A DNA stretch of 8,165 nt from an uncultured Pseudomonadota bacterium (GCA_900320815.1 ONTY01000039.1:1-8165); one strand, 5' to 3'. Shown: positions 1-7,014, counted from the first letter of the stretch. Notes: generated by a model from the letters alone, not told the origin. Made by a program: numbers and translations.

Positions 1-307
1 CGGCAGCGAACACGCCCGCCGCCAACAGCAGCCGCCAGCACAGCGCCAGCAGCGCCTGCGCCGCGCGCGGCGCGCGTGCCAGCGGCAGCGCCTGCTCATA
101 GCGCAGGCACACCGCCACCGCCACCGCCCCGGCGACGGCAGCAAACTGCGTCCACACCCCAAACGCCTGCGGCGCAAACAGGCGCGAGAGCACCGGGCCA
201 GCCAGAAGCGGCAGCGCCTGCGCCAGCGCCCCGCCCGCCAGCAGTGTGAACGTGGCGCGCACCAGCGAAGACGTGCGCGGGGGGCGGGAAGCAGAAGCAG
301 CAGTCAT
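1..307 (-). CDS. Oligosaccharide flippase (Wzx/MOP type), N-terminal part, runs off left edge
   Basis: This is the first 102 codons of a membrane protein whose ATG lies at 307-305; the frame stays open to the window edge. Members of this family flip undecaprenyl-linked sugar repeat units across the inner membrane during O-antigen or capsule assembly. A basic, Ser-rich N-terminus (residues 1-18) precedes a first hydrophobic helix (about 19-40). Then come SRLFAPQAFGVW (41-52) and RYEQALPLAR (69-78), which correspond to the usual '(L/S)RL(Y/F)xPxxFGxw' and 'RYExAixLP' signatures of Wzx-like proteins. Further hydrophobic stretches lie at about 53-67 and 84-102. An AAGG about 9 nt upstream could be the ribosome binding site. 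The gene is divergent from the glycosyltransferase at 422, which fits glycan assembly. The family call is by motif recognition; the substrate cannot be told. Confidence 0.8.
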   Translation of the reverse strand, partial: MTAASASRPPRTSSLVRATFTLLAGGALAQALPLLAGPVLSRLFAPQAFGVWTQFAAVAGAVAVAVCLRYEQALPLARAPRAAQALLALCWRLLLAAGVFAA

Positions 308-421
308 GGCGGTGCACCTTAGCACTGCCCTGCACCTGCACTGCCATAATTTGCTGCACCCGCAGCACGCACGCCCTTTCCCCCTGCCAAAAAACACACT
401 TGAAAACGGTCTGAAAACCAC
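308..421. promoter_or_regulatory. Divergent intergenic region with repeated (C/G)TGCAC motifs
   Basis: This 114-bp gap separates the divergent flippase and glycosyltransferase genes and must carry the promoters of both, unless they are read from further away. It holds GTGCAC at 312-317 and CTGCAC at 330-335, 336-341 (the last two in direct tandem) and 354-359. I could not assign convincing -35/-10 boxes on either strand. The glycosyltransferase ATG at 422 lacks a recognisable Shine-Dalgarno sequence. A role of the repeats as a regulator site is inference only. Confidence 0.35.
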
Positions 422-2182
422 ATGAATACCAGCTCCGCACAGCCAACTTCAAAATCCCATCTCCCTCGCCTTGCCTGCTGGCGGTTGGCACTTGGATCCA
501 TACTCATCATCGCGCTGCAGTGCCTGATGTGGGATACAGAACTGTATATTTATGACGAAGGCATCATTCTCACCGGGGCGCAGGCGCTGCAGCGCGGGCT
601 GCTGCCCTACCGGGATTTCTGGACCATGTACGCACCCGGGCAGTTTTACCTCACCGCCTGGCTGTTTTCCATCTTCGGGCAGCAGGAATATCTTGTGCGC
701 GTCATCGGCATCGTCGCAAAAACCGTCATCATTCTCATGGCAAGCATGCAGCTGCGCCGCTTTGCCGGACGCAACTACTGGCGGCGATTGGCAATCGCGG
801 GCACGGGCATCGTGGTGCTGCTTGGGCTTTTGATTGGCGTGCGCTTTGATGCCTTTCCCGCTTTTCCTGCCACAGCATTCGCCGTTGCTGCATTAATACT
901 GATGGAAAATGCACTGGCAGCGTCCTCAGGCACACAAAAAACACGCCGCCTGCTGGCCGCTGGCATTTTGACGGCACTGGTGGTGTGCTTTCGCCACGAT
1001 TTGGGGTTTTACACTGCTGCTACCCTGTCCATCGGCGCGGCATATGTCTGGCGCACCCGCGTCCCGCAGCCCGCGTGGCGTGATATTGGGCGCGCGCTGG
1101 GCGCGTACGCTGCTGGCATTGCCATACTTGGCGTGCCCGTGGTGGCTTATTTTCTCTGGCACGTGCCGTTGCGCGACTTGTATGAAAATCTGGTAGAAAT
1201 TCCTGCTTTTATTTACCCTGCCGTGCGCCGCCTGCCGCTGCCGGGCGCAGCGCAGCTGGCTTATTATGTGAATGCACTGCACCAGCCCGGCAGTGCGTGG
1301 AGCGCCATGCTGCGCGGCAGCTTTGAGTTCAGCATTTATGCGCCATTTCTTGCTGCCATTCCGACGCTTGTTTTTGCGGCACTGGCGCTGCGGCGGCAAA
1401 AAAATGCGCCCCACCCCGCCCTGCCCTTTGTATTTTTGGCGGCGCTGCTGTGCCTGGCATTCACAATCAAAGGACTGGTGCGCGCACACCCGCTGCACAT
1501 GGCGCAGTCGCTGGTGCTGGCGGTGCCCGTAGCCCTGCTTTTTTTGCTGTGCGTCTGGGATATGGCGCGCGGCACGCGGCGCGCGGCGCTTGCACTTGCC
1601 ATCGCGCCCGCCTGTGCGCTGCTGCTATTTTCTGCGCTGCACGGTTTTGGCCAAGGGCAGCGCCGCTTTGCCCACATGTGGCTGAATACACAAATGCTGG
1701 CCTATTGCGCCGCCCCCGCTGCGCAGAATATGCGCTGCGCCGACGCCTATTCCACCTTTGGCGCGCGCTATGTCCAGGCCGCTGCTCTGGTGCGTCGCCA
1801 CAGCGCGCCGGGAGAGCCAATTTATATTGCCGCCGGACGCCATGACAAACTCATGCTCAACGCCGTGCTGCTGTATTTCATGGCTGACCGTCCGCCGGCA
1901 ACAAAATGGTATGAACTGCACCCGGGCGTGCAAACGCGCGCTGCCACACAGGCAGATATGGTGGCGCACATGCGCCGCCACCCGCCGCGCGCCGTCTTGG
2001 TGGATACAAACTGGGACGATGCGGCAGAACCCAATGCCTCTGCCCGCTCCAGTGGCGCGCATATTCTGGATGAATGGCTGGCTGCGTGCTATGAAGAAAA
2101 AGAGCAGCAAGGCAGCATCCGCCTGCTTGCCCCCCGCGCAGCTGCCGCCAGCGATGTGCGCTGCGCGCTGCGCGCTCAATAA
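422..2182 (+). CDS. Polytopic membrane glycosyltransferase, GT-C fold (GT39/GT83-like)
   Basis: The 586-residue protein is a probable inner-membrane sugar transferase that uses a polyprenyl-phosphate-linked donor and acts on the periplasmic side, as GT-C enzymes (PMT, ArnT and relatives) do. The N-terminus has a first helix (about 21-37). A periplasmic loop follows with YDEG (44-47), whose D45/E46 match the acidic catalytic pair of the fold. Next comes LPYRDFWTMYAPGQFYLTAW (61-80), a typical 'PYrDFw...PGqFYl' segment. About ten further hydrophobic segments reach residue 405. The soluble C-terminal part (about 445-586) contains PIYIAAGRHDKLMLN and WYELHPGVQT, seen in related proteobacterial proteins. 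The start is the first ATG of the open frame; no clear ribosome binding site precedes it. The stop is TAA. dnaE follows after 48 bp, so co-transcription is possible. Acceptor and sugar are unknown. The family is confident, the specific function is not. Confidence 0.75.
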   Translation: MNTSSAQPTSKSHLPRLACWRLALGSILIIALQCLMWDTELYIYDEGIILTGAQALQRGLLPYRDFWTMYAPGQFYLTAWLFSIFGQQEYLVRVIGIVAKTVIILMASMQLRRFAGRNYWRRLAIAGTGIVVLLGLLIGVRFDAFPAFPATAFAVAALILMENALAASSGTQKTRRLLAAGILTALVVCFRHDLGFYTAATLSIGAAYVWRTRVPQPAWRDIGRALGAYAAGIAILGVPVVAYFLWHVPLRDLYENLVEIPAFIYPAVRRLPLPGAAQLAYYVNALHQPGSAWSAMLRGSFEFSIYAPFLAAIPTLVFAALALRRQKNAPHPALPFVFLAALLCLAFTIKGLVRAHPLHMAQSLVLAVPVALLFLLCVWDMARGTRRAALALAIAPACALLLFSALHGFGQGQRRFAHMWLNTQMLAYCAAPAAQNMRCADAYSTFGARYVQAAALVRRHSAPGEPIYIAAGRHDKLMLNAVLLYFMADRPPATKWYELHPGVQTRAATQADMVAHMRRHPPRAVLVDTNWDDAAEPNASARSSGAHILDEWLAACYEEKEQQGSIRLLAPRAAAASDVRCALRAQ

Positions 2183-2191
2183 TCCCGCCCC

Positions 2192-2203
2192 CAACAGCTG
2201 TTG
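2192..2203. repeat. 12-bp perfect palindrome upstream of dnaE
   Basis: CAACAGCTGTTG is identical to its reverse complement with no spacer. It lies in the 48-bp gap between the glycosyltransferase stop and the dnaE ATG, 27 bp before that ATG. It could be a half-site pair for a dimeric regulator or chance. It is not a canonical LexA box (CTG-N10-CAG) and has no T-tract to make it a terminator. Confidence 0.3.
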
Positions 2204-2230
2204 TTTTGAGATGTTTGTCTCCCCTGACCT

Positions 2231-2578
2231 ATGTTCACCCACCTGCGCCTGCATACTGAATTTTCCATTGCCGACGGCGTGATGCACCCCGCTGATGCCA
2301 TTGCTGCGGCCAAAGCAGCCGGGCAGCCGGCACTGGCCATCACAGATTTGAATGCCATGTTTGGTGCCATCAAGTTTTACAAAGAGGCGTTGAAAAAAGG
2401 CATCAAACCGCTGCTGGGCTGTGAATTGACGCTGGCCGCTGATGGCGCGCTGCAGCCTGCGCGCCTTTTGTTGCTGGCGGCCACACATCAGGGTTATTTG
2501 AATTTGTCAGAGTTGCTCACGCGCGCCTGCCTGCAGGGCGCCACCGATAAAGGGCAGGCGCTGGCTTCGTGGAACTGA
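2231..2578 (+). CDS. dnaE: DnaE N-terminal fragment (start of PHP domain, 115 aa)
   Basis: If TGA at 2576-2578 terminates, the upstream product is 115 residues and covers only the first part of the PHP domain, from HLRLHTEFS to the segment ending ALASWN. It has no polymerase function by itself. The residues read like normal DnaE up to the stop, so there is no frameshift before it. Confidence 0.5.
   Translation: MFTHLRLHTEFSIADGVMHPADAIAAAKAAGQPALAITDLNAMFGAIKFYKEALKKGIKPLLGCELTLAADGALQPARLLLLAATHQGYLNLSELLTRACLQGATDKGQALASWN
2576..2578 (+). other. In-frame TGA at dnaE codon 116
   Basis: The context reads TCG TGG AAC TGA CTG CGC GGG, that is S-W-N-stop-L-R-G, and the same frame continues with LAEGLIALSGAQAGPLGQAL. 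From memory, betaproteobacterial DnaE proteins have a 'W-x-W-L' pattern here, so TGA most simply replaces TGG (Trp). The +4 base is C, giving UGAC, a context known to terminate weakly in bacteria. The expected Trp is recalled from family knowledge, not computed. Confidence 0.9.
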
Positions 2579-2725
2579 CTGCGCGGGCTGGCCGAGGGGC
2601 TGATTGCCCTTTCTGGCGCGCAGGCGGGGCCGCTGGGACAGGCGCTGCTGCACGGGCGCGAGGAGGCGGCGCTAGACACCGCGCGGCGCCTGGCTGCCAT
2701 ATTTCCGCAGCGCTTTTATATTGAA

Positions 2726-5700
2726 GTGCAGCGTGCGGGGCGTGCAGACGACGAAGCACATATTGCTGCCGCCGTGCCGCTGGCCGCACAATTGGGACTG
2801 CCAGTGGTCGCCACGCATCCAATTCAGTTTTTGCGGCGCGAAGATTTTGAGGCGCATGAAGCGCGCGTGTGCATTGCCGAGGGCGAGATTCTAGGCAATC
2901 CGCGCCGCGTGCGGCACTTTACCGAGGAGCAGTATTTCAAAAGCAGCGAAGAAATGCAGGCGCTGTTTGCCGATATTCCCAGTGCGCTGGACAATGCGGT
3001 GGAAATTGCGCGCCGCTGCAACGTGACGCTGACACTGGGCAAGCCGCAATTGCCCAATTTTCCTGTGCCTCAAGGGCAGAGTGTGGAAGCGTTTTTCCGC
3101 CAGCAAGCCGCCGAGGGGCTGGAGCGGCGACTGGTGCAGCTGTTCCCGGATGAAACTGCGCGCGCCGCGCGGCGCGCCGACTATGAAGCGCGCCTGACGT
3201 TTGAGTTGGACATTATTGTGAAAATGGGTTTTCCTGGCTATTTTCTGATTGTGGCCGACTTCATCAACTGGGCCAGGCACAACAGCTGCCCGGTGGGGCC
3301 TGGACGCGGCTCTGGCGCTGGCTCGCTGGTGGCGTATGCACTGGGCATCACGGATTTGGATCCGCTGCACTACAAGCTGCTGTTTGAGCGTTTTCTCAAT
3401 CCCGAGCGCGTATCCATGCCCGACTTTGACGTGGATTTTTGCCAGAGCAACCGCGACCGTGTGATTGAATACGTCAAAAGCCGTTATGGCAAAGAGGCCG
3501 TGAGCCAGATTGCCACCTTTGGCACGATGGCCGCACGCGCCGCGATTCGCGACGTGGGGCGCGTGATGGATTTGGGCTATGGATTTTGCGATGGCGTCAG
3601 CCGCCTGATACCCAATAAGCCGGGTAAACCAGTAACGCTGAAATATCCGCCCGCCGACGTGTCAAGCGAAGACAAGGAAAAATACGCCATTCTGGCCGAG
3701 CCACAACTCGCCGAGCGCATTGCCAGGGAGGAAGAAGTCAAAACCCTCGTCGAGATGGCACAAAAGCTGGAAGGCATAACGCGCAACATTGGCATGCACG
3801 CGGGCGGCGTGATTATTGCGCCGGGCAAACTGACAGATTTTTGCCCGCTGTATCAGCAGCCGGGCAGCGATGCCGCTGTGAGCCAGTATGACAAGGGTGA
3901 TGTGGAAGACGCCGGGCTGGTGAAGTTTGACTTTTTGGGATTGGCCACGCTCACCATCCTGGAGCAGGCGCGGCAGTTTATTGTGCAGCGCCATCCCGAA
4001 CGCAAGGATTTTGACTATGAGCACATCCCGTTGGACGATAAAAAAGTCTTCAAACTCTTTCAGCAGGGCAAAACCGAGGCTGTGTTCCAGTTTGAAAGTC
4101 CCGGGATGCAGCGCATGTTGCGCGAGGCGCTGCCCACGCGGCTGGAAGATTTGATTGCCTTGAATGCGCTGTACCGCCCAGGGCCTATGGATCTGATTCC
4201 CAGCTTTATTGCGCGCAAGCACGGCAGGGAACCCGTCAATTATCCACACCCTTCGCTGGAAGCGATTTTGAGCGAAACCTACGGCATCATGGTGTATCAG
4301 GAGCAGGTGATGCAGACGGCGCAGATTATGGCAGGCTACAGCCTGGGCGGCGCCGACCTGCTGCGCCGCGCGATGGGCAAGAAAAAAGCCGAGGAAATGG
4401 CGCGGCATCGCGAGATTTTCCGCAAGGGCGCGGCAGAGAAAAATATCAGCGCCGAAAAGGCCGATGAAGTCTTTGACCTGATGGAAAAGTTTGCCGGCTA
4501 CGGCTTCAACAAAAGCCACGCGGCGGCGTACTCGCTGCTGGCCTATCACACGGCGTGGCTCAAGGTGCACTATCCAGCCGAGTTTTTCTGCGCCAATATG
4601 ACGGTGGAAATGGGCAACACCGACAAGCTGCGCGTGCTGCGCGAAGATGCGCTGGCGTGTGGGTTGCATTTTTCGCCGCCCGACATCAATCACAGTGCCT
4701 GGCATTTTGCGCCGGAGGGCAAAAGCAGCATTCGCTACAGCCTGGGCGCCATCAAGGGCACCGGGCAGCAGGCGATTGATGCCATTTGCGCCGAGCGCGC
4801 GGCAGGAGGCGCTTTCAAGAGTCTGTTTGATTTTTGTCGCCGCGTGGATCGCGGGCGCGTCAATAAACGCTGTGTGGACGCACTGATTCGCGCCGGCACA
4901 TTTGACGCGCTGGAACCCAACCGCGCCGCGCTGCTGGCGGCCATTGATATTGCCTTTGAATATGGCGCCGCCGCGCAGGCAAACGCGCAGCAGGCCGGCT
5001 TGTTTGATGCGCTCGAAGGCAGCGCCGGTGCCAGCGACGAAGAGCCTCCCCTGCCCGCTGTGGCACCGCTCACGCTGCGCGATCGCCTGACGGGCGAGAA
5101 GCTGGCGCTGGGGTTGCACCTGTCGGGGCATTTGTTTGACGAGTACGCCGCCGAGGTGCGGCGCTTTGCCCCAACGCCGCTGGCGCAGGCGGCGCAGGCC
5201 GGGCGCACTGTGGATCAGGTGCTCGCTGGCATCGTGTGCAATCTCCGCAGCGTGCCCGGTGCGCGCGGGCGCGTGGCTCTGTTTGCGCTGGACGACGGCA
5301 GCGCGCGGCTGGACACGCGACTGGACGGCGAGGCGCTGGCCAGTGCGCGCGAGGCGCTGCACGAGGACGCGCTGCTCATCGTGCGTGCGCGCGCCGTGCC
5401 TGACCGCTTCAATGGCGGCATGCAGCTGAGCGTCGAGCAGGTGTGGACGCTGCCCACAGCGCGCTGCCGCTTTGGGCGCCATCTGCGCGTTGGCGTGGGC
5501 GCCGGCGCTGCCGACGTGCGCGCGCTGCTGGCGGCGCACCCGCCGCACATCGAGATGACCGAGCACGGCGCGCTGCAGCGCGGGCTGCGTGTGCGCCTGG
5601 CGCTCGAGCGCCGCAGCGACGCCTTGACTGCCAGCGCCGAGTTTGAACTGGGGGACGACGCCCAGTTCTTCCCCAGTGACGAGGCGCTGGCCGCTTGGGG

Positions 5701-5779
5701 CGCTGTCGCCGCACAGGGCTGCTGCGAAATCGTGTACGCATGGGAGAGTGCTGCCTACTCCTCCCCGGCAGCGCAGTAG
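2726..5779 (+). CDS. dnaE: DnaE large C-terminal open frame (1,017 aa from the first GTG)
   Basis: Downstream of the TGA the first ATG or GTG in frame is the GTG at 2726 (codon 166 of the full frame), within the sequence normally read as YIEVQRAGRADDEAH. A product from here would keep the whole palm, fingers, clamp-binding, OB and C-terminal regions but lose about 165 residues of the PHP domain, which in DnaE supports folding and proofreading-subunit contacts. No Shine-Dalgarno sequence precedes this GTG and it falls inside a conserved segment, so I regard it as an internal codon and not as a real start. This is an alternative reading of the same gene, not a second gene. Confidence 0.5.
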   Translation: MQRAGRADDEAHIAAAVPLAAQLGLPVVATHPIQFLRREDFEAHEARVCIAEGEILGNPRRVRHFTEEQYFKSSEEMQALFADIPSALDNAVEIARRCNVTLTLGKPQLPNFPVPQGQSVEAFFRQQAAEGLERRLVQLFPDETARAARRADYEARLTFELDIIVKMGFPGYFLIVADFINWARHNSCPVGPGRGSGAGSLVAYALGITDLDPLHYKLLFERFLNPERVSMPDFDVDFCQSNRDRVIEYVKSRYGKEAVSQIATFGTMAARAAIRDVGRVMDLGYGFCDGVSRLIPNKPGKPVTLKYPPADVSSEDKEKYAILAEPQLAERIAREEEVKTLVEMAQKLEGITRNIGMHAGGVIIAPGKLTDFCPLYQQPGSDAAVSQYDKGDVEDAGLVKFDFLGLATLTILEQARQFIVQRHPERKDFDYEHIPLDDKKVFKLFQQGKTEAVFQFESPGMQRMLREALPTRLEDLIALNALYRPGPMDLIPSFIARKHGREPVNYPHPSLEAILSETYGIMVYQEQVMQTAQIMAGYSLGGADLLRRAMGKKKAEEMARHREIFRKGAAEKNISAEKADEVFDLMEKFAGYGFNKSHAAAYSLLAYHTAWLKVHYPAEFFCANMTVEMGNTDKLRVLREDALACGLHFSPPDINHSAWHFAPEGKSSIRYSLGAIKGTGQQAIDAICAERAAGGAFKSLFDFCRRVDRGRVNKRCVDALIRAGTFDALEPNRAALLAAIDIAFEYGAAAQANAQQAGLFDALEGSAGASDEEPPLPAVAPLTLRDRLTGEKLALGLHLSGHLFDEYAAEVRRFAPTPLAQAAQAGRTVDQVLAGIVCNLRSVPGARGRVALFALDDGSARLDTRLDGEALASAREALHEDALLIVRARAVPDRFNGGMQLSVEQVWTLPTARCRFGRHLRVGVGAGAADVRALLAAHPPHIEMTEHGALQRGLRVRLALERRSDALTASAEFELGDDAQFFPSDEALAAWGAVAAQGCCEIVYAWESAAYSSPAAQ
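4991..5005 (+). other. Sliding-clamp (beta) binding motif within DnaE
   Basis: Residues 921-925 read Q-A-G-L-F, fitting the consensus QxxLF and the position of the E. coli internal clamp-binding site. It shows that the processivity contact is intact downstream of the TGA, in keeping with a replicative role. Confidence 0.75.
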
Positions 5780-5943
5780 GGGAAAACCTGGAAACTGCTG
5801 CAGGGCTGCGCACCGCACACCGCAATTGCCCACAATTTCAGGCGCAGTTGACGTTAGAGTCTGCTGGAAGTTTTCTTATTTATGTCATATTTGGGCGCAC
5901 AATAAACCAAAAATATTTTCAACAGACTCTTACAAGCCACTTT
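5780..5943. other. Convergent intergenic region between dnaE and the acyltransferase
   Basis: This 164-bp stretch is the longest gene-free part of the window. It holds a tandem heptamer CACCGCA (5811-5817 and 5818-5824), a weak AATTG/CAATT hairpin (5824-5837) and the inverted-repeat element listed separately. I found no GC-rich hairpin followed by a T-run for either convergent gene. Base composition switches here from GC-rich dnaE to AT-richer sequence. Confidence 0.5.
5857..5929. mobile_element. Candidate 73-bp miniature inverted-repeat element (MITE-like), flanked by TTA
   Basis: The left end reads GAGTCTGCTGGAAG and the reverse complement of the right end reads GAGTCTGTTGAAAA. The two ends agree at 16 of the first 21 positions, with the outer seven identical. 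TTA stands directly outside both ends (5854-5856 and 5930-5932), as expected for a 3-bp target duplication. The interior is AT-rich with no coding capacity. A short TNA-type duplication is known for some IS5-family groups, so a non-autonomous relative is possible. No second copy lies in this window, and a bidirectional long-loop hairpin is an alternative explanation. Confidence 0.4.
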
Positions 5944-7014
5944 CTATGTCCAACGCTCCTTGAGCCGCTGGCTCGGTTGCTCAACGATATAAAACATCAC
6001 CAACCCAATCAGCACACTTAACATAACAGTTGCGATTTGCAGCATCAGAATCGAAGCCGAGCTACGCACCAAAACCATGATAATAATCCAGTGCCATAGC
6101 ATAATGCTGTACGAAATACGTCCAATGGAAACCAGCGGTGCCCAACTGAGTAGAGGGCGAAGCATGGAGTATGGGTTGTGATGTACGTCGGCAAGCACTA
6201 CTGCAGTTGCGCACATTACTGCTGTGCCACCAAAACAAAGGTATCCTGTTCTGTCAAGAGGGAGAAAGTAATATACAGCAACGCCGAACGCCACAACAGC
6301 CGCAAACCATGAAACCCACCTTTGTCTGCACCACGTATTTCCTTTCCAGTGCAGCCACACGGCCAGCGCACTGCCCCACGCCAGCGGATCCAAGTGCGCG
6401 TCCAGGGAAAAATAAATTCTTCCATACTCAATGCCACGGTTGGCGAGATTAATACGCCACATCCATGAGACCAATGCTAAAATCATGGCCAGGCACAAGG
6501 GTAGTATATCACCCATAATATATCTACGCTTCAGATTCCACAACAGCACCACTGGCCAGAACAGGTAATACTGCGCTTGCTGCGACAAAGACCACAAGTG
6601 GGCAAAATAGTGCATATTTTCAAGTTTCAAGACTATTGCCCAATTTGTCAGATATGCTGCATTAAACGCTGCCGCGCGTAGCGTTTGCAACAATCGTTCT
6701 GTATCCCATAGGAACACAGCAATACAAGTGCCAAACATGAGCATCCACATAGATGGCAACAGGCGCAATTCTCTCCGCAGCCAAAAGCGTTTGATTTTAA
6801 TGGTGCCTGTGCGCTCATATTCACGCAGCAACTGGCCCGTCATCAAATAGCCGCTGAGCACCATAAAAATATCAAAACCACTCGCCCCAGGAAACAATAC
6901 CGGTGCCCCAAATCTGTATCCCATGTGATGAAATATAACGATAAATAATGCTAGTGTCCGTATGCCATCGAGCGCAGGCACATAGCCGGATGGTTTGGAA
7001 CGTGTCAGAGTCAT
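5944..7014 (-). CDS. Acyltransferase-3 family membrane protein (OafA/YrhL-like)
   Basis: The 356-residue protein is a polytopic inner-membrane acyltransferase of the family that O-acetylates (or otherwise acylates) O-antigen, capsule or other glycans. PALDGIRTLALFIVIFHH (13-30) holds the R-x10-H signature (R19, H30) in helix 1. GASGFDIFMVLSGYLMTG (43-60) matches the usual 'GvDiFFVLSGYLiT'. LLREYERTGTIKIKRFWLRR (62-81) and RLLP (84-87) give the basic cytoplasmic loop. About ten hydrophobic helices follow to the end. The motif normally written WSLSVEEQFY is here WSLSQQAQYY (141-150), with both glutamates lost. The length is normal for an acyltransferase-3 domain without a periplasmic SGNH domain. 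The start gives a short N-terminus before the signature; no good Shine-Dalgarno site is visible. GC is clearly lower than in dnaE, suggesting transfer. It lies 121 bp downstream of the hexapeptide acyltransferase on the same strand. The acceptor is unknown. Confidence 0.85.
   Translation of the reverse strand: MTLTRSKPSGYVPALDGIRTLALFIVIFHHMGYRFGAPVLFPGASGFDIFMVLSGYLMTGQLLREYERTGTIKIKRFWLRRELRLLPSMWMLMFGTCIAVFLWDTERLLQTLRAAAFNAAYLTNWAIVLKLENMHYFAHLWSLSQQAQYYLFWPVVLLWNLKRRYIMGDILPLCLAMILALVSWMWRINLANRGIEYGRIYFSLDAHLDPLAWGSALAVWLHWKGNTWCRQRWVSWFAAVVAFGVAVYYFLPLDRTGYLCFGGTAVMCATAVVLADVHHNPYSMLRPLLSWAPLVSIGRISYSIMLWHWIIIMVLVRSSASILMLQIATVMLSVLIGLVMFYIVEQPSQRLKERWT

Larger units (their letters stand above)
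2231..5779 (+). pseudogene. dnaE: DNA polymerase III alpha subunit (dnaE), full frame interrupted by one in-frame TGA
   Basis: The frame spans 1,182 codons, close to the about 1,160-1,180 residues normal for proteobacterial DnaE, the replicative polymerase subunit. Only codon 116 (TGA) breaks it. The PHP domain begins at once (HLRLHTEFS, 4-12; AITDLNAMFG, 36-45). The palm carries PVGPGRGSGAGS (354-365), PDFDVDF with D400 and D402, and KFDFLGL with D567, matching E. coli D401, D403 and D555. Fingers include LGGADLLRRAMGKKK (705-719) and GYGFNKSHAAAYSLLAYH. QAGLF (921-925) is the clamp-binding motif, at nearly the same place as E. coli QADMF (920-924). An OB-fold and C-terminal domain follow; the tail after EIVYAWES is slightly long. 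The ATG at 2231 is chosen because it gives the family's N-terminus, although no Shine-Dalgarno sequence is visible. All catalytic residues lie after the TGA and remain conserved, so the lesion is recent, a sequence error or is bypassed. Whether the gene is dead is not settled. Confidence 0.85.

Noticed and set aside
1398..1545. A7 (1398-1404) and T7 (1539-1545) homopolymers in the glycosyltransferase as phase-variation tracts
   Set aside because: Seven bases is short for a contingency tract, both fall in an intact frame, and Lys and Phe/Leu codons explain them.
1625..2488. 287-residue open frame on the minus strand across the glycosyltransferase/dnaE junction
   Set aside because: It overlaps two well-supported genes on the other strand and has shadow-like composition without family motifs.
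2576..2578. Genome-wide reassignment of TGA to tryptophan
   Set aside because: TGA appears to act as a normal stop for the hexapeptide acyltransferase (7138-7136) and twice between it and the upstream membrane protein (8029-8027, 8023-8021); reading these as Trp would fuse the two proteins. TGG is used freely for Trp, and known recoded betaproteobacteria are AT-rich reduced symbionts.
2576..2578. Selenocysteine at the dnaE TGA
   Set aside because: DnaE is not a selenoprotein family and the expected residue is Trp, not Cys. I see no obvious SECIS-like stem-loop directly after the codon.
4819..4825. GAGTCTG inside dnaE (also at 7392-7398) as further ends of the 73-bp element
   Set aside because: Both lie in conserved coding sequence, match only the outer seven bases and lack a partner inverted end.
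3662..5833. 723-residue open frame antisense to dnaE on the minus strand
   Set aside because: It lies opposite the strongly conserved dnaE frame, is rich in Arg, Gln, Ala and His as expected of GC-rich antisense shadows, and shows no recognisable domain.
5824..5837. AATTG-CCCA-CAATT hairpin as a terminator for dnaE
   Set aside because: The stem is only five mostly A-T pairs and is not followed by a T-run.
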